From: Phycisphaerae bacterium
Lineage (GTDB): Bacteria; Planctomycetota; Phycisphaerae; UBA1845
Reading direction: 5' to 3'
Assembly: GCA_024102815.1 (NCBI GenBank)
Contig: JAGFJJ010000048.1
Span: 62,001 to 126,000 of the forward strand
Length of the DNA: 64,000 nt
A program made the translations under genes and the position numbers. Below the pieces are notes generated by a model that did not search any database, was not told where the DNA came from, and saw only the letters and a list, made by a program, of their open reading frames with translations. Of the stretch, positions 52,105 to 60,980 are shown piece after piece (positions within the stretch are counted from its first letter, which is position 1; each line of letters opens with the position of its first letter).

Positions 52105-54117
52105 ATGAAACGGCATCTGATCCGACCCTTGAGCCTTACTCGCGTACTCGTGTCCTCGCTGCTGTTGGGCGTCTTCGCGCTGGGTGCGGCGGCACACGAA
52201 GATCACCAGTTTGACGAGGATCGCCAGCCGCCCTACGACGGGCCCGGATGGAAGAAAGTGAATGGTGGCTCACCATCACTGGCGTTCGTCGGCACCAACA
52301 TCGAACTTCGCAGCTGGATCACGTTGCTGGAGTTCAATTCCGGCGCGACCTCGGCTGACGATTGTTGGGGATACGTGTCTCCGTCCGGCCGGGAGTACGC
52401 CCTCATCGGTCTCTCGCTCGGCACGGGAATCGTCGAGGTGACGAATCCCGACGATGCTCAGATTATCGCGGTTCTGCCCGGCCCGACGAGCATCTGGCGC
52501 GATCTTAAAGTTTACCAGCATTATGCCTATGCCGTCAGCGAAGGCGGCGGCGGGATCCAGGTGTTTGATCTTTCGCAGATCGATCAGGGCGTCGTCCAGC
52601 AGGTCAACACGGTGCTTACCGGACCGGGGACATCCGCGACGCACAACGTGGCCATCAACGAGGAGAGTGAATTCCTCTATCGGGTTGGCGGAGGCTCATC
52701 TCCAATACAGGGCTTTCGCGTCTATGACCTCTCAGATCCGGCCGCGCCGGCCTATGTGACCACCTGGAACAACCGTTATTGTCACGACGTACAAGCCGTG
52801 AATTACGTGGAGAACAATGGTCCGACGCCGACTGTTCGGGAGATCGTCTTCTGCTATGCGAACGATACCTCCGGCGGCGGCAATCCCGGAATCGCCATCC
52901 TCGATGTCACCGACAAGCTGAACATCTTCGAGGTGGGATCGATCAATCTCGCTGCACCGCCGATCTTCTCGCATCCGGCGCGCTTCTCACACCAGGGCTG
53001 GCTTTCGCCGGATCGAAACTACATCTACTTCGGCGACGAGGTTGACGAAGGGGCATCGCCGTTTCCGCCGACCACCACGCGGATCATCGATGTCTCCGAT
53101 CTGGCCAATCCCGTTCAGATAGGCGTCTTCTCCAACGGCAATACGTCACGCGACCACAATGTCTACACTCGTGACAACTGGATTTTCGAGGCTAATTACC
53201 GCAGCGGTCTTCGCATTTTCGACGCCACCGATCAGCTGAACCCCGTGGAAGTCGCATACTATGACACGTATCCGGGAAGCGACTCGGCCAACTACAACGG
53301 CCTGTGGAACGTGTTCCCCTACTTTCCCAGCGGAACAATCATCGGCAGTGACATCGAACGGGGCTTGTTTGTCTGGCGTTTCAATGCGCCGGCCGATCCG
53401 CCCACCGGCCCGAATCCCGCGGCCGGCTATCCACACGCGGCCCTGAAGAACCGCTACGTGAGCTTCTCGCCCGACGCATCACTTCTCGGCACGCCGCACG
53501 CCTATCGCGTGCAACACGTGGGCAGCGGATCGGCCTGGTACGTCAGCACTCCGCGAACAACGCCCGTATCGATTGACGGACAGGGCTTGTGTTTCCTCGT
53601 CTCCGATCCTGCCCCGCCGCTCCATGACTTCGCGTCCGAGCCCGTGCTGCACGTGGGCGGCTGCATGATTGCACCGGGACAGTCCTATGAGGTGCGCACC
53701 ACGACGGACGGAATCCTCTTTTCCGATCCGCTCGTCGTTTCAACCGCCTCCCAGCCGACGAACGGACGATGGTGGGCGGACGTTGCCGGGTTGCTGAGCG
53801 CGGCGGGAGACGGCTCCACCATTCCGCCAACGCCCGCCGGAGCATGGACGCCGCCCGACGGACTCGTGAGCGGATTCGACGTGACCGCAATATTGGGCGG
53901 TTTCGTGCAGTCCCCTTCGGCCGCGCACTTCACGTGGCTCGACCTCAACCCGGAACGCACCGACCGCGTGGTCAACGGCAACGACATCCTCCAGGCGGTC
54001 AACGCGTTCTCCACCGGCAGTGGGAAGGAGTTCTATCCTTTCGCGATGCCGCTGGCCGGACCGCAAGGGCAACCAATCTGCCCGGCGCCGCCGTTGTCAT
54101 CGGCGCTAAGTCCGTAG
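52105..54117 (+). CDS. Choice-of-anchor B secreted beta-propeller-like protein with dockerin-like tail
   Basis: A 670-residue exported protein. The signal peptide ends near residue 30 (GAAA|HED). The main part (about 35-430) matches the choice-of-anchor B family, with repeated phrases of the LVIVP/beta-propeller kind (GIVEVTNPDDAQIIAVLPGP, GFRVYDLSDPAAPAYVT, TRIIDVSDLANPVQIGVF, LRIFDATDQLNPVEVAYY). These families carry alternative C-terminal sorting tails; here the tail has dockerin-like Asp segments (GLVSGFDVTAILGGFV, RVVNGNDILQAVNAF). A HNVAINEESEFLYRVGG-type loop is also typical. Start at 52105 by GAGGAGGG and the signal peptide. Function unknown. Confidence 0.85.
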   Translation: MKRHLIRPLSLTRVLVSSLLLGVFALGAAAHEDHQFDEDRQPPYDGPGWKKVNGGSPSLAFVGTNIELRSWITLLEFNSGATSADDCWGYVSPSGREYALIGLSLGTGIVEVTNPDDAQIIAVLPGPTSIWRDLKVYQHYAYAVSEGGGGIQVFDLSQIDQGVVQQVNTVLTGPGTSATHNVAINEESEFLYRVGGGSSPIQGFRVYDLSDPAAPAYVTTWNNRYCHDVQAVNYVENNGPTPTVREIVFCYANDTSGGGNPGIAILDVTDKLNIFEVGSINLAAPPIFSHPARFSHQGWLSPDRNYIYFGDEVDEGASPFPPTTTRIIDVSDLANPVQIGVFSNGNTSRDHNVYTRDNWIFEANYRSGLRIFDATDQLNPVEVAYYDTYPGSDSANYNGLWNVFPYFPSGTIIGSDIERGLFVWRFNAPADPPTGPNPAAGYPHAALKNRYVSFSPDASLLGTPHAYRVQHVGSGSAWYVSTPRTTPVSIDGQGLCFLVSDPAPPLHDFASEPVLHVGGCMIAPGQSYEVRTTTDGILFSDPLVVSTASQPTNGRWWADVAGLLSAAGDGSTIPPTPAGAWTPPDGLVSGFDVTAILGGFVQSPSAAHFTWLDLNPERTDRVVNGNDILQAVNAFSTGSGKEFYPFAMPLAGPQGQPICPAPPLSSALSP

Positions 54118-54165
54118 AAAATCTGAGCCCGGCAGGAATGATGATCTGCCTGTGGTGACGGCCCC

Positions 54166-54882
54166 ATGTTCCGCCGAATGCTCTTCTGGGCGCTGACGGT
54201 TTCAGCCATTCTGACGGCGTCACTTGCGCTGGTCAGCCAGCGATCGGCGATCATGATTGTCCACGGCCGCGGGATGCTTCCCAGCGGCCTGCAGGAGCTG
54301 GGCTTCAGCCGGGGGTCTTTTGTACTCCAATCCACCTTCGACCCCACTTCACCCGGTTCGTCGGTTCTCGGGTACCTGCCCGATTGGATTGAAGTTCTGG
54401 GCGTCTCCTACCAGGCGAGGAGCTGGGCACGGGGCGCCGGATACCTCCAATTGAGCGTAAGCCTTTGGTCGGTCGCAGTTCTCCTCGGCCTGTACCCCGG
54501 CGCGGCGACCCTGCTGATTCCGTTTCGATTTGCGCGACGCCGTGCCCGGCAGCAGTGCCATCGCTGCCGATACAGTCTCGTGGGCAACACCAGCGGAGTC
54601 TGCCCGGAATGTGGCGAGCCATTGATGGCCGCATTCCTTCCGCCGTGGCAGCGAACCTGTGTTGCTTTGGCCACGGCGCTCATCGTCGCCCTGCTCGTGG
54701 AATACGTCGTTCAGCAATTCGCCATTCAGCATCGCATCGCGATCTGGTTTATCCAGTGGTTTCGCACGGACAATGGCGCCTGGCTGATCACCGCGCTGAT
54801 TCGCTGCCTGCCGGTGGCCGCGGTGAGCCTGGGCAGCTATTTGTACCTCAGTCCTGAACGGTTTCCGGACCGCCGGCCGTGA
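54166..54882 (+). CDS. Membrane protein with CPECG zinc ribbon (1)
   Basis: A 238-residue membrane protein with helices at about 4-22, 90-115, 165-185 and 205-225. Between the second and third lies a zinc ribbon, CHRCRYSLVGNTSGVCPECG (about 126-145). This layout, a cytoplasmic CxxCxYxLxGN...CPECG knuckle between helices, is very common in planctomycetes and of unknown function. No strong ribosome site. It lies 48 bases after the choice-of-anchor B gene and before the papain-like lipoprotein. Confidence 0.8.
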   Translation: MFRRMLFWALTVSAILTASLALVSQRSAIMIVHGRGMLPSGLQELGFSRGSFVLQSTFDPTSPGSSVLGYLPDWIEVLGVSYQARSWARGAGYLQLSVSLWSVAVLLGLYPGAATLLIPFRFARRRARQQCHRCRYSLVGNTSGVCPECGEPLMAAFLPPWQRTCVALATALIVALLVEYVVQQFAIQHRIAIWFIQWFRTDNGAWLITALIRCLPVAAVSLGSYLYLSPERFPDRRP

Positions 54883-55057
54883 TGGCCCCCCGCCGTGCGC
54901 CCGATCTTCCCGATGCGCTTGGCCTCAAGGCGCGTCCCTGCCGATGATATTCCTTGCCCGGCCGCGCTCCGGCCGGGAAACTTGGGTCTCCGGGCCCGAC
55001 GGCGCCGGCGCGCCCGCCGGGGTCGATCATCCGAATCTGAACACAGGGAGGAAGGTA

Positions 55058-57067
55058 ATGCGCAATCTACCGTGGTTCCGCTTTCTGGCGGTTGTGCCGA
55101 TTCTGGTCCTGGCGTCCTGCCCGGCGACGATGCCGCCGCCCGATGGCGGAATGACTGAGGGAGTAACTTTCGGGGCCACGGAGCCCGATCGCTCCGTCGT
55201 CGAGGCGCGCCCGCAAACGATCAATCCGTATGCCGCCAACGCGGACGCCGAACTGCCCCGCTCGGCCGATCTCACCCGCGACCTTCCCCCCATCGGCGAC
55301 CAGGGCGGGCTGGGCTCGTGCACGGCGTGGGCGTCGGGCTATGCCGCGGCGACCTATACCGCCAATCGCCAGTTCGGCTGGGGCGCGAGCACCTCGTCAC
55401 ACCAGGCTAGTCCGGGCTACCTCTATGAGCGCCTGATCGAGACGGACAATCTCGATTGCGGTTCGGGCACGTTCATTCAGACGGCCATGAACCTCCTCAT
55501 CCAGGACGGCTGCTCGAGCTTCGACACGGTGGACTACAGCGACCAGGTCTGTTCGGCCAATTCGTCCACCAGCGATGCGGCCAACTTCCGCATCGGCAGC
55601 TTTAACCGCGTCGTGGAAACCGATCGGCACGCGGTCCGCGCCGAATTGGCCGCGGGGCGCATACTGGTGATCGGCGCCAGCCTGTACGACGATTTCCCCC
55701 AGTGGACGGGCGACGGCGTCTACCGCGGCAGCGGGAATTTCCTCACACAGGGCAGCCAGCACGCCGCCCACGCCATGGCCGTGGTAGGCTACGACGACAA
55801 TCGCCAGGCCTATCGCATCATGAACAGTTGGAGCACGGCATGGGGTGACTTCGGCTTCATGTGGATGCACTACGACACGTTCCACGCGACCGTGTTCGAA
55901 GTGTATTCCATCGAGCCGGCCGGTGACCGCCAGCCGCCCTCGCCTCCGGGACCGGGACCCGAGCCTGAGCCATTGCCTGATCCGGATGCGTTCCTCGACG
56001 AGGCCTACCAGTTCGCCGACGTCGATCCGGTCTCACGCGAGGATCAGGTCTATCTCGTCTTCTACTATCACTTCACGGCTCCCGTGTTCATCCGCACGAT
56101 CACCGTCACCGACCCCTCACTCAATCAGGGGCAGCAGACATACAACGCCTGGTACCAGGAGGGGTATGTCTATTTCGTGCAGACCGGCGGATTCCAATGG
56201 GAACCCGGCCCGTACACGATCGAGTTCAATACGCGAACGGAGAACGGCAACGACATCATCTACAGCGGCGTGGCCGACATCGCGGCACTGGATGATGGCT
56301 CTTCCGACAACGGGCTTTGCTCCGATCTGTGCATTTTCGCCTTCGACGGCGAGTGCGACGACGGCGGGCCCGGCGCGGATTACAACGTCTGCGCGTTCGG
56401 AACCGATTGCTTCGACTGCGGTGTCCGCGGCGATGACAGCGGCGTCGACATGCTGTGCAACGACACCTGCCGGTACGCGGGCGACGGCGAGTGCGACGAC
56501 GGCGGCCCCGGCGCCGACTACGCCGTCTGCGAGTACGGAACCGACTGCACCGACTGCGGGTCGCGCGATGACGTCGTCGTCGACCAGCTCTGCGAAGACT
56601 CCTGCATCTTCGCGTTCGACGGCGAGTGCGACGACGGCGGAGCCGGCGCCGACTTCGACGTGTGCGCCTTCGGCACGGACTGCTTCGACTGCGGGCCGCG
56701 TGACCCCAATGATCAAACCGACGCCTTCTGCACCGATACCTGCCCCTTCGCATTCGACGGGGAATGCGACGACGGCGGGCTGGGGGCGCTCACCGACGTG
56801 TGCGCTTTCGGCTCAGACTGCTTCGATTGCGGGCCGCGCAGCGCCGACGGATTCAAGAGCGTCGTGAAACCGGAATCCGCGGCCGCCTCAACCGGAACCG
56901 GCGAATCGTCCAAACCGACGGCGCGCAAGTTCCGGGGTATACCCATCAAGACGCCCGCGTGGGCCAAGGAATTGCCCACGGCCGGCGTCCGCGCGGAAAC
57001 GCTGGGGGCCAACCGTCAGCCGGTGACGATCGTTCAGCCCGAACCGGCCGATGAGGGCGAGAAATAG
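55058..57067 (+). CDS. Papain-family (C1) lipoprotein with Cys-rich repeats
   Basis: A 669-residue predicted lipoprotein with lipobox LASC (Cys21). A C1 peptidase domain (about 70-290) has the nucleophile in GLGSCTAWASG, His in GSQHAAHAMAVVGY and Asn in IMNSWSTAWGDFGF. A Pro-rich spacer and a beta domain (about 310-415) follow. Four repeats of about 44 residues come next (419-595), each CxxxCxFAFDGECDDGG...VCxFGTDCFDCG. A short tail ends the protein. The repeats resemble small disulfide-stabilised calcium-binding modules. GGGAGG precedes the ATG. A textbook terminator follows, so this is the end of a transcription unit. Likely a surface protease. Confidence 0.88.
   Translation: MRNLPWFRFLAVVPILVLASCPATMPPPDGGMTEGVTFGATEPDRSVVEARPQTINPYAANADAELPRSADLTRDLPPIGDQGGLGSCTAWASGYAAATYTANRQFGWGASTSSHQASPGYLYERLIETDNLDCGSGTFIQTAMNLLIQDGCSSFDTVDYSDQVCSANSSTSDAANFRIGSFNRVVETDRHAVRAELAAGRILVIGASLYDDFPQWTGDGVYRGSGNFLTQGSQHAAHAMAVVGYDDNRQAYRIMNSWSTAWGDFGFMWMHYDTFHATVFEVYSIEPAGDRQPPSPPGPGPEPEPLPDPDAFLDEAYQFADVDPVSREDQVYLVFYYHFTAPVFIRTITVTDPSLNQGQQTYNAWYQEGYVYFVQTGGFQWEPGPYTIEFNTRTENGNDIIYSGVADIAALDDGSSDNGLCSDLCIFAFDGECDDGGPGADYNVCAFGTDCFDCGVRGDDSGVDMLCNDTCRYAGDGECDDGGPGADYAVCEYGTDCTDCGSRDDVVVDQLCEDSCIFAFDGECDDGGAGADFDVCAFGTDCFDCGPRDPNDQTDAFCTDTCPFAFDGECDDGGLGALTDVCAFGSDCFDCGPRSADGFKSVVKPESAAASTGTGESSKPTARKFRGIPIKTPAWAKELPTAGVRAETLGANRQPVTIVQPEPADEGEK
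56317..56840 (+). repeat. Four tandem Cys-rich coding repeats
   Basis: Four copies of an about 44-codon unit inside the papain-like lipoprotein. Each has the core GECDDGG and ends in GTDC-DCG, with GSDC in the last copy. Copies differ at many third positions, so the duplication is not recent. Confidence 0.85.
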
Positions 57068-57122
57068 TCCGCGGCGCGATCCGCGATTGCGGATTCATCA
57101 GGCAATTGAAACCACCGAACCA

Positions 57123-57158
57123 GGGGCGATGCTCGATGAGCGTCGCCCCTTTTCTTTT
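57123..57158 (+). terminator. Rho-independent terminator
   Basis: GGGGCGA and GCTC pair with GAGC and TCGCCCC around GAT, followed by TTTTCTTTT. It lies 56 bases after the papain-like lipoprotein stop. Confidence 0.92.
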
Positions 57159-57245
57159 GGCGTTTCCGCAAACGTGGGATTCGCTGTGTGGATTATCCGT
57201 CGATCCTATGGCTCCTGCTCGCGCGGGGCTACAGGGCAGAATTAT

Positions 57246-57746
57246 TCATCCCCGAATGGTCCTGAGTATGTCACTCAGGAAATCAAGTGGTCCGCGATGA
57301 ATCCAATCGTAGTTCGCGAGCCAGAAGAAGACGGTTAGTCCTGCGATCTCGAATCCAAGCCATCCCAGGAATCCGAACCGTCGTCGCTTTCGGATATAGG
57401 TAGCGGCGAAGGTGGCTACGATTCCAAGGTGAAGCAGCAATCCAGGCCAGAACGTCCAGTTGAGGAATTCTCTCGTCGCACGACCCATGTGTCCTATCTT
57501 GATTGGCTCCAGGCTTAACCGCACACCTGCGGCGACGATCAGCGCAAGCCCCACAGCCGCCAGCACAAACATGGCCGCTCCGGAACGCGGAATCCGCGGC
57601 GACTTCGAGTACGTCACAGGATCTTCGGGATCGAACTCGCCGCCGCACTCGGGGCAGCGCGGCCGCTCAAGTCCGCGAAGCGGATACGCACAGTCAAGGC
57701 AATACTCTTCTGGGAGATCGTGTCGCGAATGTTCTGGGTTCGACAT
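57246..57746 (-). CDS. Membrane protein with CPECG zinc ribbon (2)
   Basis: A 166-residue protein that opens with the zinc ribbon YCLDCAYPLRGLERPRCPEC (about 15-34). Three membrane helices follow (about 57-78, 98-118, 130-150). It is the same ribbon type as in the gene at 54166-54882, but at the N-terminus. GAGG lies shortly before the ATG at 57746. It follows the GspG-like gene by 31 bases on the same strand. Function unknown. Confidence 0.78.
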   Translation of the reverse strand: MSNPEHSRHDLPEEYCLDCAYPLRGLERPRCPECGGEFDPEDPVTYSKSPRIPRSGAAMFVLAAVGLALIVAAGVRLSLEPIKIGHMGRATREFLNWTFWPGLLLHLGIVATFAATYIRKRRRFGFLGWLGFEIAGLTVFFWLANYDWIHRGPLDFLSDILRTIRG

Positions 57747-57777
57747 GATCCTCGATCCAATCGCCCCCACAGCGGGG

Positions 57778-58287
57778 TCATCGCATCTTCGATGCCTGAA
57801 ATACTATCTTCTGGTCGTCGCCCTTTCCGGCCTCGTCGATGCCGTTGCGTCCGCGGCTTAGAAACCAGAACTCATTTTCTCTTGTCCCTTTCATGAGCCT
57901 GATCGGGTTACCCCATCCGTCGTAGATTTGTTCATCGTCGACCGGAGTGCGCAGAAACTTGAATGTCTCGTCATCCAGACAGGGCCAGTGACGCATGAGC
58001 GCATCCGTCGGTAGCGCCAGGCCAAGCAATGCCCACTGGTCCTCCAGCATCGCAACTTCGAACTTCAATTGTCGCAGCGTGTCTTCCGTATCCAGCCAAG
58101 CATGGAGCAGCGCTTTTCGATGCGACCCCACGGCCTGCTGCAAAACGAAGAGCGCGGTAATGCCAACGGCAACAACTGCATAAACGGCTCGGTGGCAGCG
58201 GCGTTCTCGGCGACGCCGAACGGAAATCAGCGATCGCCCATCAGGACGTGCGCTGGCCTGTGATTCGATCAGATCATTGCGCGTCAT
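57778..58287 (-). CDS. Type II secretion GspG-like membrane protein
   Basis: A 169-residue protein with one membrane helix (about 34-50) and a C-terminal domain containing DGWGNPIRLMKG and FLSRGRNGIDEAGKGDDQ. This is the GspG major-pseudopilin pattern (DGWGNP...GxDGxxGGxxxxxD), including the calcium-binding acidic end. It lacks the prepilin peptidase site (G-F-T-x-x-E), so it is not processed as a pseudopilin. Planctomycetes have many such GspG-domain membrane proteins. It forms a two-gene unit with the zinc-ribbon membrane protein. Role unknown. Confidence 0.75.
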   Translation of the reverse strand: MTRNDLIESQASARPDGRSLISVRRRRERRCHRAVYAVVAVGITALFVLQQAVGSHRKALLHAWLDTEDTLRQLKFEVAMLEDQWALLGLALPTDALMRHWPCLDDETFKFLRTPVDDEQIYDGWGNPIRLMKGTRENEFWFLSRGRNGIDEAGKGDDQKIVFQASKMR

Positions 58288-58340
58288 CGGTCGATTGTAG
58301 GCGCGGAGATCCTGGGAATTCCTGCAAATCGGGCCGTGGT

Positions 58341-58441
58341 GTTGCGTGGGCGAAAGCCACGCGGCTTAGAAGATAAGCCGCTCCCCGGATTCTCCGACCC
58401 GTTCCCCATTCACCATTCCGCATTGGCGGGCGCAGCCCGCC
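58341..58441. repeat. Cluster of REP-like palindromes
   Basis: Three palindromes lie in 100 intergenic bases: GCGTGGGC-GAAA-GCCACGC (58344-58362, a GNRA tetraloop), CGGCTTA-GAAGA-TAAGCCG (58362-58380), and GGCGGGC-GCA-GCCCGCC (58425-58441), which abuts the stop of the M29 aminopeptidase. Between them is the 13-base repeat shared with 31048-31060. The arrangement looks like a REP/BIME-type element. Confidence 0.5.
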
Positions 58442-59557
58442 CTACTTCAGATTTTCCGGATTCAGCCCTTTTAAATCCTCCGGCACGAACTGGCCGTCCT
58501 TGCGGATCAGCGTGTCGTCGAACCAGATTTCCCCGCCGCCGTACTTGGGCGTCTGGATGCACACCAGGTCCCAGTGGACCACGGACTTGTTGCCGTTGTC
58601 GGCTTCGTCGTACGCCCCGCCGGGGGTGAAGTGGAACGAGCCGGCGATCTTCTCGTCGAAGAGAATGTCCAGCATGGGCTCGGTCACGAAGGGGTTGAAA
58701 CCGATGGCGAACTCGCCGATGTGGCGGGCGCCCTCGTCGCTGTCGAGCACCTTGTTGATGTGGGCCGTGTTCGTGCTCGTCGCCTCCACGATCTTGCCCT
58801 CCTTGAAGACGAAACGCACGTTGTCGTGGATCACGCCCTGGTAGATGGAGCGGGCGTTGTACTGGAGCGTGCCGCTCACGCTGTTTCGCACCGGCGCGGT
58901 GAAGACCTCGCCGTCCGGGATGTTGAGCTTGCCGTCGCAGCCGATGGCGGGGATGCCCTTGATCGAGAATTTCAGATCGGTGCCCGGACCCTTGATGTGT
59001 ACCCTGTCCGTCGATTCCATGCGCGCCTTGAGCGGCTTGAGCGCCTCGGCCATGCGGGCGTAGTCCAGCGTGCAGACGTTGAAGTAGAAGTCCTCGAACG
59101 CGGCCGTGCTCTTGCCCGCCTGCTGGGCCATCGCCGGGTGCGGCCAGCGGAGCACCACCCAGCGCGTCTTGGGTACGCGAATGTCGAGGTGCACGCGCTT
59201 CCACACCGTGGACTGGTACAGCTTGTGGGAGTCTTCGGGCAGGTCGGAGAGCTCGGCGATGTTGTGGCTGCCGCGCATGCCGATGTAGGCCTGCACGTTG
59301 CTCATGGTGAGCACTTCCGCGTCGGCCCACTGGTCGAGCTGACTCTTGGTGGCGCCCATGAGCAGTTCCCGGTTCACCTGGTTGCTCTTGAGCAGAACCA
59401 GCGGATCGGCCCCGGCCGCGCGGGCCACGCGGACCAGCTCGCAGGTCATCTCGTGGGGGATGTCGATGGCTTCGATCAGGATCTTCTCGCCGGGCTTCAT
59501 TTCCGTGGAGTACCGGATGAGCACTTCGGCGAGCTTGGTCATGCGTGGATCGGTCAT
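58442..59557 (-). CDS. M29-family aminopeptidase
   Basis: A 371-residue metal-dependent aminopeptidase of the M29 (aminopeptidase T/AmpS) family. Family marks are EILIEA-type N-terminal strands (PGEKILIEAIDIP), AYIGMRGSHNIAEL, NIPDGEVFTAPV with the metal-binding Glu, FNPFVTEPMLDILFDEKIAGSFHF and HWDLVC. It removes N-terminal residues from peptides in the cytoplasm. GGAG lies about 7 bases before the ATG at 59557; the open frame extends 35 codons further without homology. A much longer frame in another register over this gene is an artefact. Confidence 0.93.
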   Translation of the reverse strand: MTDPRMTKLAEVLIRYSTEMKPGEKILIEAIDIPHEMTCELVRVARAAGADPLVLLKSNQVNRELLMGATKSQLDQWADAEVLTMSNVQAYIGMRGSHNIAELSDLPEDSHKLYQSTVWKRVHLDIRVPKTRWVVLRWPHPAMAQQAGKSTAAFEDFYFNVCTLDYARMAEALKPLKARMESTDRVHIKGPGTDLKFSIKGIPAIGCDGKLNIPDGEVFTAPVRNSVSGTLQYNARSIYQGVIHDNVRFVFKEGKIVEATSTNTAHINKVLDSDEGARHIGEFAIGFNPFVTEPMLDILFDEKIAGSFHFTPGGAYDEADNGNKSVVHWDLVCIQTPKYGGGEIWFDDTLIRKDGQFVPEDLKGLNPENLK

Positions 59558-59759
59558 GTTCGGCTCCGGGCTTGAGGGGTCGCGGGGAAACTTCCGATAC
59601 CCAAGTGGTACGGATACTGGTTTCCCGAAGGATACCGGAATCGGCGACAGGGGTGAATCCACGACGTGGCTTCACGCAACAAACACGGCTAGAATGCACA
59701 AGGAGAGGACGCTCGCTCATCGGCGGGGATTCCGCCCCGCGGCGGCGTTCGGATTCGAG

Positions 59760-60089
59760 ATGAATATGAGTCAACGGCCCAAGGCATCCGCGGCGAAGTT
59801 CGACACGGTGGAGCCGCTCGGCAAGCGCGTGCTCATTCGCAAGGACGAGGACAAAAAGGTGACCAAGGGCGGCATCGAGCTGCCCGATTCGATCGAGATT
59901 CCCACGATCACCGGGCGGGTCGTCACCGTCTCGCACCAGGTCGAGCTGGACGAGAACTTCCCCATCCGCCAGTACGACCGCGTGCTCTTCAACCCCAAGA
60001 ACGCCATCCCGGTGGAGTTCGACCCCGGCAACTGCCTGTACGTTGTGCCCATCGAGGACGTCGTGGCCGTGTTTCGAAAGAGTGAGTAA
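59760..60089 (+). CDS. GroES-like co-chaperonin
   Basis: A 109-residue GroES-family protein with VEPLGKRVLIRKDEDKKVTK, the mobile-loop anchor GGIELPDSIEIPTITGRVV and DRVLFNPKNAIPVEF. GroES caps the GroEL folding chamber. No groEL follows, so it is a solitary copy. The end (GNCLYVVPIEDVVAVFRK) is like GroES but the whole is divergent. The start is uncertain: 59760 is used; an ATG 65 bases upstream next to AAGGAGAGG is also in frame. Confidence 0.85.
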   Translation: MNMSQRPKASAAKFDTVEPLGKRVLIRKDEDKKVTKGGIELPDSIEIPTITGRVVTVSHQVELDENFPIRQYDRVLFNPKNAIPVEFDPGNCLYVVPIEDVVAVFRKSE

Positions 60090-60179
60090 CGGGCAATGCG
60101 ATTTCGCACGACCTTCAGAGAATCTCGACCCCTGTTCTGTTAGACCCCGTTCTTCACTATTGCCTGTTGCCTTCTTCCC

Positions 60180-60965
60180 ATGCTCGACTTCCCCTCTCCA
60201 GCGCTGATCGGCGTCATCCACCTTCCGGGCCTGCCGGGCAGCCCGCTGCACACGCTGAGCATGGAGGAAATCCTCAATCGCGCCGTGTCCGACGCACGCA
60301 CGCTGAAAGGCGCCGGCTTCGACGCCGCCATCGTGGAAAACTTCGGCGATGCGCCCTTTCCAAAGGACAATGTTTCCCCCGCGAGCGTTGCCGCCATGGC
60401 CATCGTCGCCGACCACGTCCGCCGCGAGTCCGGGCTGCGGATCGGCATTAACGCTCTGCGAAACGATGCGGTCGCCGCACTGGGCATCGCCGCCGCCGCC
60501 GGGGCAGGCTTCATCCGCGTAAACATCCACACCGGCGTCTATGCCACCGATCAGGGACTCATCGAGGGGCGGGCCGACGAGACGCTGCGCTACCGCCGAC
60601 TGCTCGGCCGGCGCGTCGCCATTCTCGCCGACGTGCACGTCAAGCACGCCACACCCCTCGGCCATGCCGACATCGCCGCCGCCGCCCGCGACACCGCCTA
60701 CCGCGGCCTCGCCGACGGACTCATCGTCACTGGACCTGCGACGGGATCTGCCGTCGACTTCGACGATCTGACGAACGTTCGCCACGCCGTGCCCGACCGC
60801 CGCATCTTCGTCGGCAGCGGCGCCACCGCCGACACCGTCGCCTCCCTGCTCAATCTTGCTAATGGCGTCATTGTCGGAACGGGCATCAAGCCCGGCGGCG
60901 ACCCGGCCGCGCCGATCGACGCGGCCCTTGCCACGTCGTTCGCTCACGCCGCGGGACGTTCCTGA
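60180..60965 (+). CDS. BtpA-family protein
   Basis: A 261-residue TIM-barrel-type protein of the BtpA/SgcQ family. It opens ALIGVIHLPGLPGSPLH, with VENFGDAPFPKDNV, FIRVNIHTGVYATDQG and DGLIVTGPATGS, and ends GVIVGTGIKPGGD. In cyanobacteria BtpA stabilises photosystem I; in other bacteria it is of unknown role, related to sugar- or nucleoside-processing enzymes. The start at 60180 follows the family. The upstream 90 bases carry GGCAA-type repeats but no ribosome site. Confidence 0.9.
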   Translation: MLDFPSPALIGVIHLPGLPGSPLHTLSMEEILNRAVSDARTLKGAGFDAAIVENFGDAPFPKDNVSPASVAAMAIVADHVRRESGLRIGINALRNDAVAALGIAAAAGAGFIRVNIHTGVYATDQGLIEGRADETLRYRRLLGRRVAILADVHVKHATPLGHADIAAAARDTAYRGLADGLIVTGPATGSAVDFDDLTNVRHAVPDRRIFVGSGATADTVASLLNLANGVIVGTGIKPGGDPAAPIDAALATSFAHAAGRS

Positions 60966-60980
60966 CGGGGGCGGTTGAAT

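Noticed and set aside
58410-60947. 845-codon frame over M29, GroES and BtpA genes
   Set aside because: Spans three real genes on both strands; C-terminal part is Arg/His-rich out-of-frame sequence.
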